Assembly: GCF_000585215.1 (NCBI RefSeq)
Contig: NZ_AONC01000021.1
Coordinates: 1 to 64,000 of the forward strand
Direction of reading: 5' to 3'
Origin: Imhoffiella purpurea
GTDB lineage: Bacteria; Pseudomonadota; Gammaproteobacteria; Chromatiales; Chromatiaceae
Length of the DNA stretch: 64,000 bases
Made by a program: the position numbers and the translations under genes. Positions 1-7,421 of this stretch are shown here, piece after piece. Each line of letters starts with the position of its first letter. Within the stretch, counting starts at the first letter, position 1. The notes beneath the pieces are model-generated. The model worked only from the letters and a program-made list of their open reading frames with translations. It was not told the origin of the DNA and made no database searches.

Positions 1-559
1 CCACGTCCGGGGCCGTGATCCGGCCGCCCGCCGCGACCAGGGTCAGGATCGGTCGGCCGCCGGCCAGCGCAGCCGCGGCCGCATCGATCCAGGGGGATTC
101 GTCGCCCCAGCGCTCGCCCGGAACCAGCAGGAAGTGCGAGTGATCCGGATCGAGCCGGGCGCCATCCACCCAATGTTCGGGCCGGACGGCCGGATCCACC
201 TCTTGGACGGGGACCCCGGCCGGAAGACTGCCGCCATCGACCGTGCCGACCGCCGCGACCCCGATCAGAGGAAAACGTCCACCCAGCCGGCGGCGCGAGT
301 CCCCGATCAGACGCATGACCCCGAAGGCCGTTCCGCCATCGACCAGGGCCGCGCCGATCCGGTCGATCACCGGAACCAGCGCGTCGAATGCCAGACGCAA
401 CGGCCCCTCGACATGGGGCTCCAGATTGGCGGCGCCGCCGACCAGCACCAATACCGGCAGGGGATGGATCAGGCCGAGCCCGGTCAGGGCCGCCGTCAGC
501 TGGGTTCGGCCGACCCTAGATTCGGGGCCGACGGGCGGCCGTCTGGAGGCGTCCCTCAT
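1..559 (-). CDS. Partial SLOG/LSDAT-type protein, N-terminal part only
   Basis: The reading frame starts at an ATG at 559 (MRDASRRPPVG...) and runs off the left edge, so about 186 residues are visible. Alternating hydrophobic strands and glycine turns are typical of a Rossmann-like nucleotide- or ligand-binding fold: LVLVGGAANL, then a helix ending DGGTAF, then FPLIGVAAVGTV, and SHFLLVPGERWGDESPW near the edge. This arrangement resembles the prokaryotic LSDAT domain of the SLOG superfamily, which is related to the N-terminal domain of TRPM channels and thought to bind nucleotide-like ligands. The ligand is not known. It lies on the same strand as the OsmC gene behind it, 19 bases apart. The start is uncertain because no strong ribosome site was seen. 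The family call is from pattern memory. Confidence 0.6.
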   Translation of the reverse strand, partial: MRDASRRPPVGPESRVGRTQLTAALTGLGLIHPLPVLVLVGGAANLEPHVEGPLRLAFDALVPVIDRIGAALVDGGTAFGVMRLIGDSRRRLGGRFPLIGVAAVGTVDGGSLPAGVPVQEVDPAVRPEHWVDGARLDPDHSHFLLVPGERWGDESPWIDAAAAALAGGRPILTLVAAGGRITAPDV

Positions 560-578
560 TCGAATCGACTCGAGGCCG

Positions 579-1040
579 TCATTCGGAGGCGTGCAGAACC
601 TCGCCCTGCCGGTCCACGAGGGTCACCTTCATGGGAATCCCCTGGCGAATGCTGGCCGAGACCACGCAGAAGTCCTCGAACAGATCCTTGCAGCGCGCGA
701 ATCGGGGCGACTCCTTGACCACGTCGGCGACGATGAGCCTGATCTCCATCCCCCCGATCCGCAGCTTCTTGCGCTCGTTGCGCACCATGATGCAGGTGGC
801 CTCGGCCGTCAGACAATTCTCCGGTGGCTCCTCCTTGAAGACGCAATAGAGCAGGCTGGCGCTCAGACAGTTGGCGGCCGCGGCCGCCAGCATGCGCGAG
901 GCGTTGGGACCCTGCTGTTCGCCGAGCGGTGGCGGTTCGTCCATCAGCAGATCGGGGACCCGCTTCCAATCGAACGCGACCTTGATCTGAAAGCCTTCCT
1001 GCTGCTCCAGTTGAATGGTGAAACGACCTTCTTCGGACAT
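579..1040 (-). CDS. OsmC family protein
   Basis: A 153-residue protein of the usual OsmC/Ohr length. It has an N-terminal beta-rich part, a central helix with cysteines (NCLSASLLYC, then a second Cys in EATCIM) and a C-terminal strand-helix repeat. OsmC-type proteins reduce organic hydroperoxides with paired cysteines; some members have unknown substrates. The start is set at MSEEGRF because AGGAGG lies just upstream; an upstream in-frame codon at 1064 has no such site. Same-strand neighbours are the SLOG-like gene behind it and the cyclotransferase-like gene in front. A paralogue is at 24141-24551, and the two are quite different in sequence. Confidence 0.75.
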   Translation of the reverse strand: MSEEGRFTIQLEQQEGFQIKVAFDWKRVPDLLMDEPPPLGEQQGPNASRMLAAAAANCLSASLLYCVFKEEPPENCLTAEATCIMVRNERKKLRIGGMEIRLIVADVVKESPRFARCKDLFEDFCVVSASIRQGIPMKVTLVDRQGEVLHASE

Positions 1041-1090
1041 GCGGCCTCCTGGATGCGGGCCCACGAGTAGATTGACGGATCGGCCCCTTC

Positions 1091-1543
1091 TCAGCGGCCC
1101 CCGGTGCCGACGAGCAGACGTTCCTGGCGACGATGCCGGGTCTTGGAGTCACGGGTGCTCCGCACCCCCGCGGCCCGGATCGAGTCCGGGTCCGCGGCGA
1201 AGGCGCGCCAGTCGCCGCCGCGGATCAGGGGCCGGTTCTCCAGCGATCCGCGATAGAGGTAGATCCAGGCCCAGCCATAGGGGGTCGGAATCCTTTGCCG
1301 ATCGTAGAGACGCGGATAGTCCTCCAGGTGATCGAGCCGTCTCAACCCGGCACCGTCGACCCGAAAAACCTCGCCCCGGACCGCGGTCGTCCCGCCCCGC
1401 GCGATCCCGGGATAGGCGCCCAACAGATAGAGCCCGAAACAGGGTGCCGTGCGATGCGGCCCCAGGAACTCGGCACCCTCGAGCAGATGGTGATTCACAT
1501 CGCCACGCAATAGCGTGCCGTAGACGAAGACGCGATGATGCAT
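1091..1543 (-). CDS. Gamma-glutamylcyclotransferase-like (AIG2/GGCT fold) protein
   Basis: A 150-residue protein that opens with VFVYGTLLRG, the glycine-rich YGTL loop that binds the gamma-glutamyl group in this fold. It later has a RLDHLEDYPRLYDR segment matching the conserved LDxxExxPxxYxR region that carries the catalytic acid, followed by the aromatic WIYLY strand. Members release 5-oxoproline from gamma-glutamyl amino acids or amines. The C-terminus is a basic Arg-rich tail of about 20 residues, which is extra to the fold. The stop of the upstream DJ-1-like gene lies only 6 bases before its start, so the two are probably co-transcribed. Confidence 0.75.
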   Translation of the reverse strand: MHHRVFVYGTLLRGDVNHHLLEGAEFLGPHRTAPCFGLYLLGAYPGIARGGTTAVRGEVFRVDGAGLRRLDHLEDYPRLYDRQRIPTPYGWAWIYLYRGSLENRPLIRGGDWRAFAADPDSIRAAGVRSTRDSKTRHRRQERLLVGTGGR

Positions 1544-1549
1544 GGCGGA

Positions 1550-2137
1550 TCAGGATTCGATGCGGGTGCCCAACACCTCGAGGAATCGGCGGATCCACTC
1601 GGGATGTGCCGGCCAAGCGGGGGCCGTGACCAGGGTGCCGTCGACATAGGCGTTGGAGAAGGTCTCGTTCACCTCGCACCAGGTGCCGCCGGCCTGCTCC
1701 AGTTCCGGACGCACGGCCGGATAGGCGGTGCAGCGCTTGCCTTCGAGCACGCCGGCGGCCGCCAGGATCTGCTGCCCCTGGCACACGGATGCGATCGGCT
1801 TGTCTCCGGCGGCGAAATGACGCACGATCTCGATGACCCTCGGATTCAGGCGCAGATACTCGGGCGCCCGGCCGCCGGGGATGACCAGCGCGTCGTACTT
1901 GGCCGGATCGACGGTCGCGAAATCGGCATTGATGGCGAATCTGTGCCCCGGCTTCTCGCTGTAGGTCTGATCGCCCTCGAAGTCGTGGATCGCCGTGCGC
2001 ACGAAATCTCCCGGCATCTTGCCGGGGCAGACCGCGTGGACCTTGTGACCGACCATCTGTAGCATCTGGAAGGGCACCATCGCCTGGTAATCCTCGACGT
2101 AGTCGCCGACCAGCATCAGAATCTTGCGTGCAGCCAT
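1550..2137 (-). CDS. DJ-1/PfpI family protein
   Basis: A 195-residue single-domain protein of the ThiJ/DJ-1/PfpI superfamily. [18 protein letters not shown] gives the first strand and the conserved acidic residue, [14 protein letters not shown] the oxyanion region, and [16 protein letters not shown] the nucleophile elbow with the conserved cysteine. The residue after Cys-Gln-Gly is Gln rather than the Pro often seen in PfpI proteases. Members include deglycases, amidases and chaperones, so the substrate cannot be assigned. The start was chosen at MAARKI because GGAGGT precedes it at good spacing; the frame is open upstream to 2212. Confidence 0.8.
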   Translation of the reverse strand: MAARKILMLVGDYVEDYQAMVPFQMLQMVGHKVHAVCPGKMPGDFVRTAIHDFEGDQTYSEKPGHRFAINADFATVDPAKYDALVIPGGRAPEYLRLNPRVIEIVRHFAAGDKPIASVCQGQQILAAAGVLEGKRCTAYPAVRPELEQAGGTWCEVNETFSNAYVDGTLVTAPAWPAHPEWIRRFLEVLGTRIES

Positions 2138-2221
2138 GGGATGTGACCTCCGTCGGATCGCATCGATTGGAAAGGCCAAACTATAGCATTTAGTCCTGCC
2201 GGGCTTGGACATCTAATCTCC

Positions 2222-3136
2222 GTGCGATCCGCCCCATCTCCAGACTCCGATCCAGCTCCGCGATCCCCGACGGCCGCCATCGAGCCATCGCTCGGACGCG
2301 CAGCGCTCTGGATGGGACTGGCCCTGGCCTCCTTCGCCGCGCTCGCCGTCTCGGCGCGCGAGCTGCTCGATACGCTGACCCCGGTCCAGTTCCTCTGGAT
2401 AAGGACCGCGCTCGGCCTGCCGCTGCTGATCCCGGTCGCACTCGTTCTCGCGCCCGGCTTCCACCGCACCCGGCGTCTGCCCCTGCACCTGCTGCGCAAC
2501 CTCTTCCATTATCTGGGACAGGTCTGCTGGATCACCGCCATCGGCCTGCTGCCCCTGGCGCTGGTGTTCGCCCTGGAATTCACCACACCGGTCTGGGCCG
2601 CCATGCTGGCCGTCGCCTTCCTCGGCGAGCGTCTGAATCGGCGACGCATCGCCGCGCTCATTATGGGACTGGCCGGGATACTGGTCATGACCCGTCCGGG
2701 ACTGCGCGAGCTGGACCAGGGCACCCTGATCGGACTGCTGGCGGCCGTCGGATTCGCCGTCAGCCTGACCAGCACCAAGGGTCTGACCCGACACGACGGC
2801 GTCTTCACCATCCTCTTCTGGATGCTGACGATGCAGCTGGCGATCGGTCTGGTCCCGGCGCTCTGGGCCTGGTCGCCGCTCGACTGGTCCGACCTGCCCT
2901 GGCTGCTGGTCGCCGCCGTCACCGGGATCAGCGCCCATTTCGGGGTCGCCAAGGCCTTTCAGCATGCCGACGCGACCCTGGTCCTGCCGATGGATTTCCT
3001 GCGCCTGCCGCTGATCGCCGTGATCGGTGCGCTCTTCTACGGCGAGGGCCTGGATCCCTGGGTGCTCGCCGGCGCCGCGCTCATCCTGACCGGCAACGAA
3101 TACAGCCTCCGCGCCGAGCGGCGCAAGGGCCGCTGA
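2222..3136 (+). CDS. EamA/DMT-family transporter
   Basis: A 304-residue membrane protein with about ten hydrophobic segments in two repeats, as in the drug/metabolite transporter superfamily. Typical EamA features are SARELLDTLTPVQFLWIRT in the first repeat, LVFALEFTTPVWAAMLAVAFLGERL before the internal repeat junction, and GALFYGEGLDPWVLAGAALILTGN in the second repeat. The substrate is unknown. The assigned start is a GTG at 2222; an ATG at 2312 would cut into the first membrane helix. It is divergent from the DJ-1-like gene and points toward pyrD, 78 bases before the pyrD ATG. Confidence 0.8.
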   Translation: MRSAPSPDSDPAPRSPTAAIEPSLGRAALWMGLALASFAALAVSARELLDTLTPVQFLWIRTALGLPLLIPVALVLAPGFHRTRRLPLHLLRNLFHYLGQVCWITAIGLLPLALVFALEFTTPVWAAMLAVAFLGERLNRRRIAALIMGLAGILVMTRPGLRELDQGTLIGLLAAVGFAVSLTSTKGLTRHDGVFTILFWMLTMQLAIGLVPALWAWSPLDWSDLPWLLVAAVTGISAHFGVAKAFQHADATLVLPMDFLRLPLIAVIGALFYGEGLDPWVLAGAALILTGNEYSLRAERRKGR

Positions 3137-3214
3137 CGGTCAAGCCCGCAGCCGCCCGCCATCACATTGCAGACCGACTCCCGTCGCACACTCGAATATG
3201 GATACAGCTCGATC

Positions 3215-4270
3215 ATGAAGACACCCGATCCCTGGACGCTCCTGAAACCGCTCGCCTTCAAGATGGACCCCGAACGGGCGCACCAGACCGCGCTCGGTCT
3301 GCTGTCGCGCTGGTCGCGTCTGTTCGACGGCACGCCGGGGCCGGGCGACATCGCCCGCAACCCGAGCCTTGCCGTCGAGGCCATGGGTCTCCGCTTTCCC
3401 AATCCGATCGGACTCGCGGCCGGGCTGGACAAGAACGCCGAGGCGGTCCCGGCCTGGCAGGCGCTCGGGTTCGGCTTCGTCGAGGTGGGCACGGTCACGG
3501 CGCTGGCCCAGCCGGGCAATCCGCGCCCGCGTCTGTTCCGGCTGCCACGGGACCGGGCCATCGTCAACCGCATGGGATTCAACAATGAGGGTGCCGAGGC
3601 CATGGGCCGGCGGCTGGAGCGATTGCGCGAGCGCCGATGCCTGCAGGTCCCGCTCGGGGTCAATCTCGGCAAGTCCAAGGTCACGCCCGCCGAGGAGGCG
3701 GCCCAGGACTATCGGCGCAGCTTCGAGCGGCTCGGAGAGCTGGCCGACTATGTGGTGGTGAACATCTCGAGCCCGAACACGCCCGGGCTGCGCGACCTGC
3801 AGCGCGTCGACGAGGTCGAGCGCATCATCGGCGCCATCCAGGGGCCCAATCAGCGTTTGAACCGACCACGACCGCTCCTGGTCAAGCTCGCCCCCGACCT
3901 GACCGACGAGGACGCCGTCGCCTGCGCCCGTGCCGCGCTCGGTGCCGGCTGCGTCGGCCTCATCCTGACCAACACCACCATCCGCTTCGAGGGACTCGAG
4001 AGTCCCACCGAGGGTCTGAGCGGAGGACTCTCGGGACGCCCGCTGCTGGAGCGCAGCACCGGACTGCTCGCGCGCGTGCGCTCGGAGCTCGGCCCGGATC
4101 CGTTATTGATCGGCGTCGGCGGCATCATGGACCCGGAAGGCGCGGCCGCCAAGCTGGCCGCGGGCGCCGACCTGATCCAGATCTATACCGGCCTCGTCTA
4201 TGGCGGGCCCGGATTCGTCCGCCGGCTGCTGGCCGAGCTGGCCAAGCCTCGAGAATCAGCGGACAGCTGA
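3215..4270 (+). CDS. pyrD: Quinone-dependent dihydroorotate dehydrogenase (class 2)
   Basis: A 351-residue flavoprotein that oxidises dihydroorotate to orotate in pyrimidine synthesis and passes electrons to membrane quinones. The N-terminal helical part with LKPLAFKMDPERAHQTALGLL is the class 2 membrane-associating region. FMN and substrate signatures follow: NPIGLAAGLDKNAEA, FVEVGTVTALAQPGNPRPRLFRL, NRMGFNNEG, YVVVNISSPNTPGLRDLQ with the catalytic Ser class, LLVKLAPDL, and LIGVGGIMDPEGA. The ATG at 3215 is used because the upstream in-frame TTG adds residues without homology. The gene is complete and ordinary. Confidence 0.95.
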   Translation: MKTPDPWTLLKPLAFKMDPERAHQTALGLLSRWSRLFDGTPGPGDIARNPSLAVEAMGLRFPNPIGLAAGLDKNAEAVPAWQALGFGFVEVGTVTALAQPGNPRPRLFRLPRDRAIVNRMGFNNEGAEAMGRRLERLRERRCLQVPLGVNLGKSKVTPAEEAAQDYRRSFERLGELADYVVVNISSPNTPGLRDLQRVDEVERIIGAIQGPNQRLNRPRPLLVKLAPDLTDEDAVACARAALGAGCVGLILTNTTIRFEGLESPTEGLSGGLSGRPLLERSTGLLARVRSELGPDPLLIGVGGIMDPEGAAAKLAAGADLIQIYTGLVYGGPGFVRRLLAELAKPRESADS

Positions 4271-4310
4271 ATCCGCCTCTCGGCTGGAAGCTGATCGCTG
4301 GCGGCTTGCC

Positions 4311-7300
4311 TCAAGCCGGCCAGGACCAGACGAGATCCCCGGGCGGCAAGGGCTCGCAGAAGAAGAATCCCTGTCCCTCTTCGCAGCCCTCGCCGATCAG
4401 GAGGTCGGCCTGCTCTCGGGTCTCGATGCCCTCGGCGAGCACCGACAGCCCCAGGCTGTAGGCCAGGGACACGATGGCACGCACGACCAGCCGCTGGTCG
4501 GAGTCCGCGGCCAGGGCCGCCACGATCGAGCGATCGATCTTGAGCCGCTTGAGCGGCAGACGCTGCAGTAGCGTCATCGACGAAAAGCCGATGCCGAAAT
4601 CGTCGACGGCCAGACGAACGCCCAGCTCGCGAATACCCTTGAGGTTCCCCACCAAGGCATCGGCGCAGCGCATCAGCTTGGATTCGGCCACCTCCAGCTC
4701 CAGCCGTTCGGGCGCGATCCGGTAGCGCTCCAGGATCTCCCGCACCCGCGCGACGGTTTCCCGCCCGGAGAGCTCGCGCATGCTCAGATTCACCGCCAGG
4801 CGCGGCACCCGAATCCCGGCGCGATCCCAGCTCGCGAGCTGCCCGCAGCTCTGCTCCAGCACCCAGCAGCCGAGTTCCTTGATCAGCCCGAGCTCCTCGG
4901 TCATCGGCAGGAAGCGCTCCGGCGGCAGCAGGCCCAGCTCGGGATGCATCCAGCGGCAGAAGGTCTCGACGCCGCGCAGACGGCGACCGTCCAGGCTCAG
5001 CTGCGGCTGATAGTGAAGCACGAACTCGTTGCGCTCCAGGGCGCCGCGCAGCTGGTGCTCGAGCCTCATCCGCCTGGCGAGCCCATCGGACATGAGCGGC
5101 TCGAAGAAGCGGAAGGCATTGCGGCCGGCGCTCTTGGCCTGATACATGGCGATATCGGCATGCCGCACCAGGCTGTCCATGTCCTGACCGTCCTGCGGAT
5201 AGACGCTGATACCGATGCTCACCGTGATGAAGAGTTCCTGCTCGACGACGATCATGGGCTGAGCGAAGACATCCATCAGTCGATCGGCGAAACGGGCCGC
5301 GAAACGGGGCTCGGGGATGTCCTCCAGGATGACGACGAACTCGTCCCCGCCCAGCCGCGCGATGGTATCCACCACCCGCACCTGCTGCGCCAGAATCTCG
5401 GCGACCTGTTTCAGGAGTGCGTCGCCGAAGGGGTGTCCCAGCGTATCGTTGACGTCCTTGAAGTGGTCGAGATCGAGAAACAGCAGGGCGAACTGGCGCT
5501 TGTAACGCTCGGCGCGCTGAATGCACTGCTGCAGGCGCTCCTGGAACATGGAGCGGTTCGGTAGCTCGGTCAGCGGATCGTGATTGGCGAGGAATTCGAG
5601 CCGCTCCTCGGCGCGCTTGATATGACTGATATCGCTGAAGACGCCGACGTAATTGGTGAGTTCGCCCGCATCGTCCAGCACCGAGCTGACGGTCAGCAGC
5701 ACGGGGAAGAGATGGCCCTCTTTGTGGCGGTTCCACAGCTCGCCGCGCCAGTGTCCCCGATTCGCGAGGCTGTCCCACATGCCCGAATAGAATCCCGAAT
5801 CCTGGCGTCCCGAGCGGAGCAGACCCGGGGTTTCGCCGAGTGCCTCTTCCTCGGCATAGCCGGTGATTTCGGTGAAGGCCCGGTTCACGGCCAGGATTCG
5901 GGCGCGCGGATCCGTGATGACGACGCCCTCGTCGGTGCTCTCGAAGACCCGGGCCGCCAGCCTGAGCGACCGTTCCGCCTCGATCCGCTCGCTGATATCC
6001 CTGTTCACCCCGCGACGCCCGAGGAAACGGCCGTCATCGGCGATCACCTGATTGCAGATGTGCTCGATCCAACGCTCCCGCCCGTCACGGGTCAGCAGGC
6101 GGAATTCCAAGCCGTCCAGTTCGCATTCATCATCCCGTCTCTGGTGCTCCGCATGGGCGATCCAGCGCGCACGATCCTCCGGATGGATCAGGCGCGTCAG
6201 CAGCTCGGGATCGGCCTCGAACTCGGCGGCGGAATGACCGGTGATGCGCTCGCAGGCCGGCGACACGTAGAGATAGCGCCCCTCCGGACCGAGCCAATAT
6301 TCCCACTCCGAACTGAACTCGGCGAGCACGCGATAGCGTTCGCGGGTCTCGCGCAGCCGCTCCTCGTCGCAACGGCGTCCGAGGAAGCTGGTCACATGGG
6401 CCGCCACCGCCTTGAGCAAGCGTCCCTCCTCGGCGAGGAAGGGCTCGTCCTCCTCGACGACCGGCGGACGCTCGCGGTAGACGACCTGGATTTCCCCGGC
6501 CCGGCCATCGGACAACTTCAGCTCGACCGACTGGCGCCAGTCGCTCCGAACGAAGCCGGCGGTCTGGTAGCCAGACCCGGCAACCTGGATGCGCGCCTCG
6601 GCCAGATCGGGAAAGCGCCATGCGTCCGGCAGACGCTCGACGACATGCTGCAGGACCTCGCCGACGGATGCCTCGTGACGCGCCGTCTCGGCCAAAACGT
6701 CGTGCAGGGCGGCCAGCTCCTTCAGACGCTCGCGCAGAACCGAGTCGCTGCGGCGCAGACGCTCGCTCGACTCGTAGAGCGAGCGACGCTGGGCGACCGC
6801 CTCGCTGCGATCGAGCACGGCGCAGACATACTGTCTGATCTCGCCCAGGGGGGATGCGAGCGGGGCGATGTGCAGATCGCCGATGAAACCGCCGTCGCCG
6901 AGCCTGCGGAAACGGATCTCGGGAAGCCTGAGATTCTCGTCGACGCTCAGCTTGGTCCAGGCACCGACCACGGCACCGCGATCGACCTCCTCGATCAATC
7001 GGGCGAGGAAATGCTGATTCAGATGGGCCTTGCTCAGACCGAAGAGCGCCTGGGCCTCGGGGTTGGCCTCGAGCACCAGTCCCTTGTGGTCGATCACCAG
7101 TTCGGCCACCGGAAGGGTGTTGAAGAGCGACGCGAAGCGCGCCAGGGACTCTTGGATCTGGCGCTGGTTGCGCAGCAGTTCCTCGTTCTGGATCTCGAGC
7201 TCCGCCTGATAGACCCGCAGATTCTCCACCAGCGAGACCAGATCCAGATCGGACCGGGCCAAGAGGTCGTCGGCCAGCTTGAAACGGCCTTCCCGGAGCA

Positions 7301-7421
7301 CCTCCATGGCGCGTCGACGAATCCGTTCGTCGGACATCTCTATGATCTCTTCGAGCGCGCCATGCAAACCCGGATCCTCACGCCCCGCCCGATCGAAATC
7401 CGGATCCCTAGGATTCTTCAT
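4311..7421 (-). CDS. PAS-GAF-PAS-PAS-GGDEF-EAL c-di-GMP signalling protein
   Basis: A 1036-residue soluble protein. The order is: N-terminal helical region (1-90), a PAS domain (about 95-215), a GAF-like region (230-350), two further PAS domains (360-475 and 485-605), GGDEF (615-775) and EAL (785-1030). The cyclase signature RLGGDEF is intact at about 690. In the phosphodiesterase domain the name motif reads ETF (GVETFCRW) rather than EAL; the metal-binding Glu is kept, as are LELEVAES, AVDDFGIGF, KIDRSIV and LAEGIET. Both activities are therefore possible. Its ATG lies inside the end of the CheB-CheR gene (14-base overlap), so the two are probably translationally coupled and act in one sensory pathway. 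Confidence 0.9.
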   Translation of the reverse strand: MKNPRDPDFDRAGREDPGLHGALEEIIEMSDERIRRRAMEVLREGRFKLADDLLARSDLDLVSLVENLRVYQAELEIQNEELLRNQRQIQESLARFASLFNTLPVAELVIDHKGLVLEANPEAQALFGLSKAHLNQHFLARLIEEVDRGAVVGAWTKLSVDENLRLPEIRFRRLGDGGFIGDLHIAPLASPLGEIRQYVCAVLDRSEAVAQRRSLYESSERLRRSDSVLRERLKELAALHDVLAETARHEASVGEVLQHVVERLPDAWRFPDLAEARIQVAGSGYQTAGFVRSDWRQSVELKLSDGRAGEIQVVYRERPPVVEEDEPFLAEEGRLLKAVAAHVTSFLGRRCDEERLRETRERYRVLAEFSSEWEYWLGPEGRYLYVSPACERITGHSAAEFEADPELLTRLIHPEDRARWIAHAEHQRRDDECELDGLEFRLLTRDGRERWIEHICNQVIADDGRFLGRRGVNRDISERIEAERSLRLAARVFESTDEGVVITDPRARILAVNRAFTEITGYAEEEALGETPGLLRSGRQDSGFYSGMWDSLANRGHWRGELWNRHKEGHLFPVLLTVSSVLDDAGELTNYVGVFSDISHIKRAEERLEFLANHDPLTELPNRSMFQERLQQCIQRAERYKRQFALLFLDLDHFKDVNDTLGHPFGDALLKQVAEILAQQVRVVDTIARLGGDEFVVILEDIPEPRFAARFADRLMDVFAQPMIVVEQELFITVSIGISVYPQDGQDMDSLVRHADIAMYQAKSAGRNAFRFFEPLMSDGLARRMRLEHQLRGALERNEFVLHYQPQLSLDGRRLRGVETFCRWMHPELGLLPPERFLPMTEELGLIKELGCWVLEQSCGQLASWDRAGIRVPRLAVNLSMRELSGRETVARVREILERYRIAPERLELEVAESKLMRCADALVGNLKGIRELGVRLAVDDFGIGFSSMTLLQRLPLKRLKIDRSIVAALAADSDQRLVVRAIVSLAYSLGLSVLAEGIETREQADLLIGEGCEEGQGFFFCEPLPPGDLVWSWPA

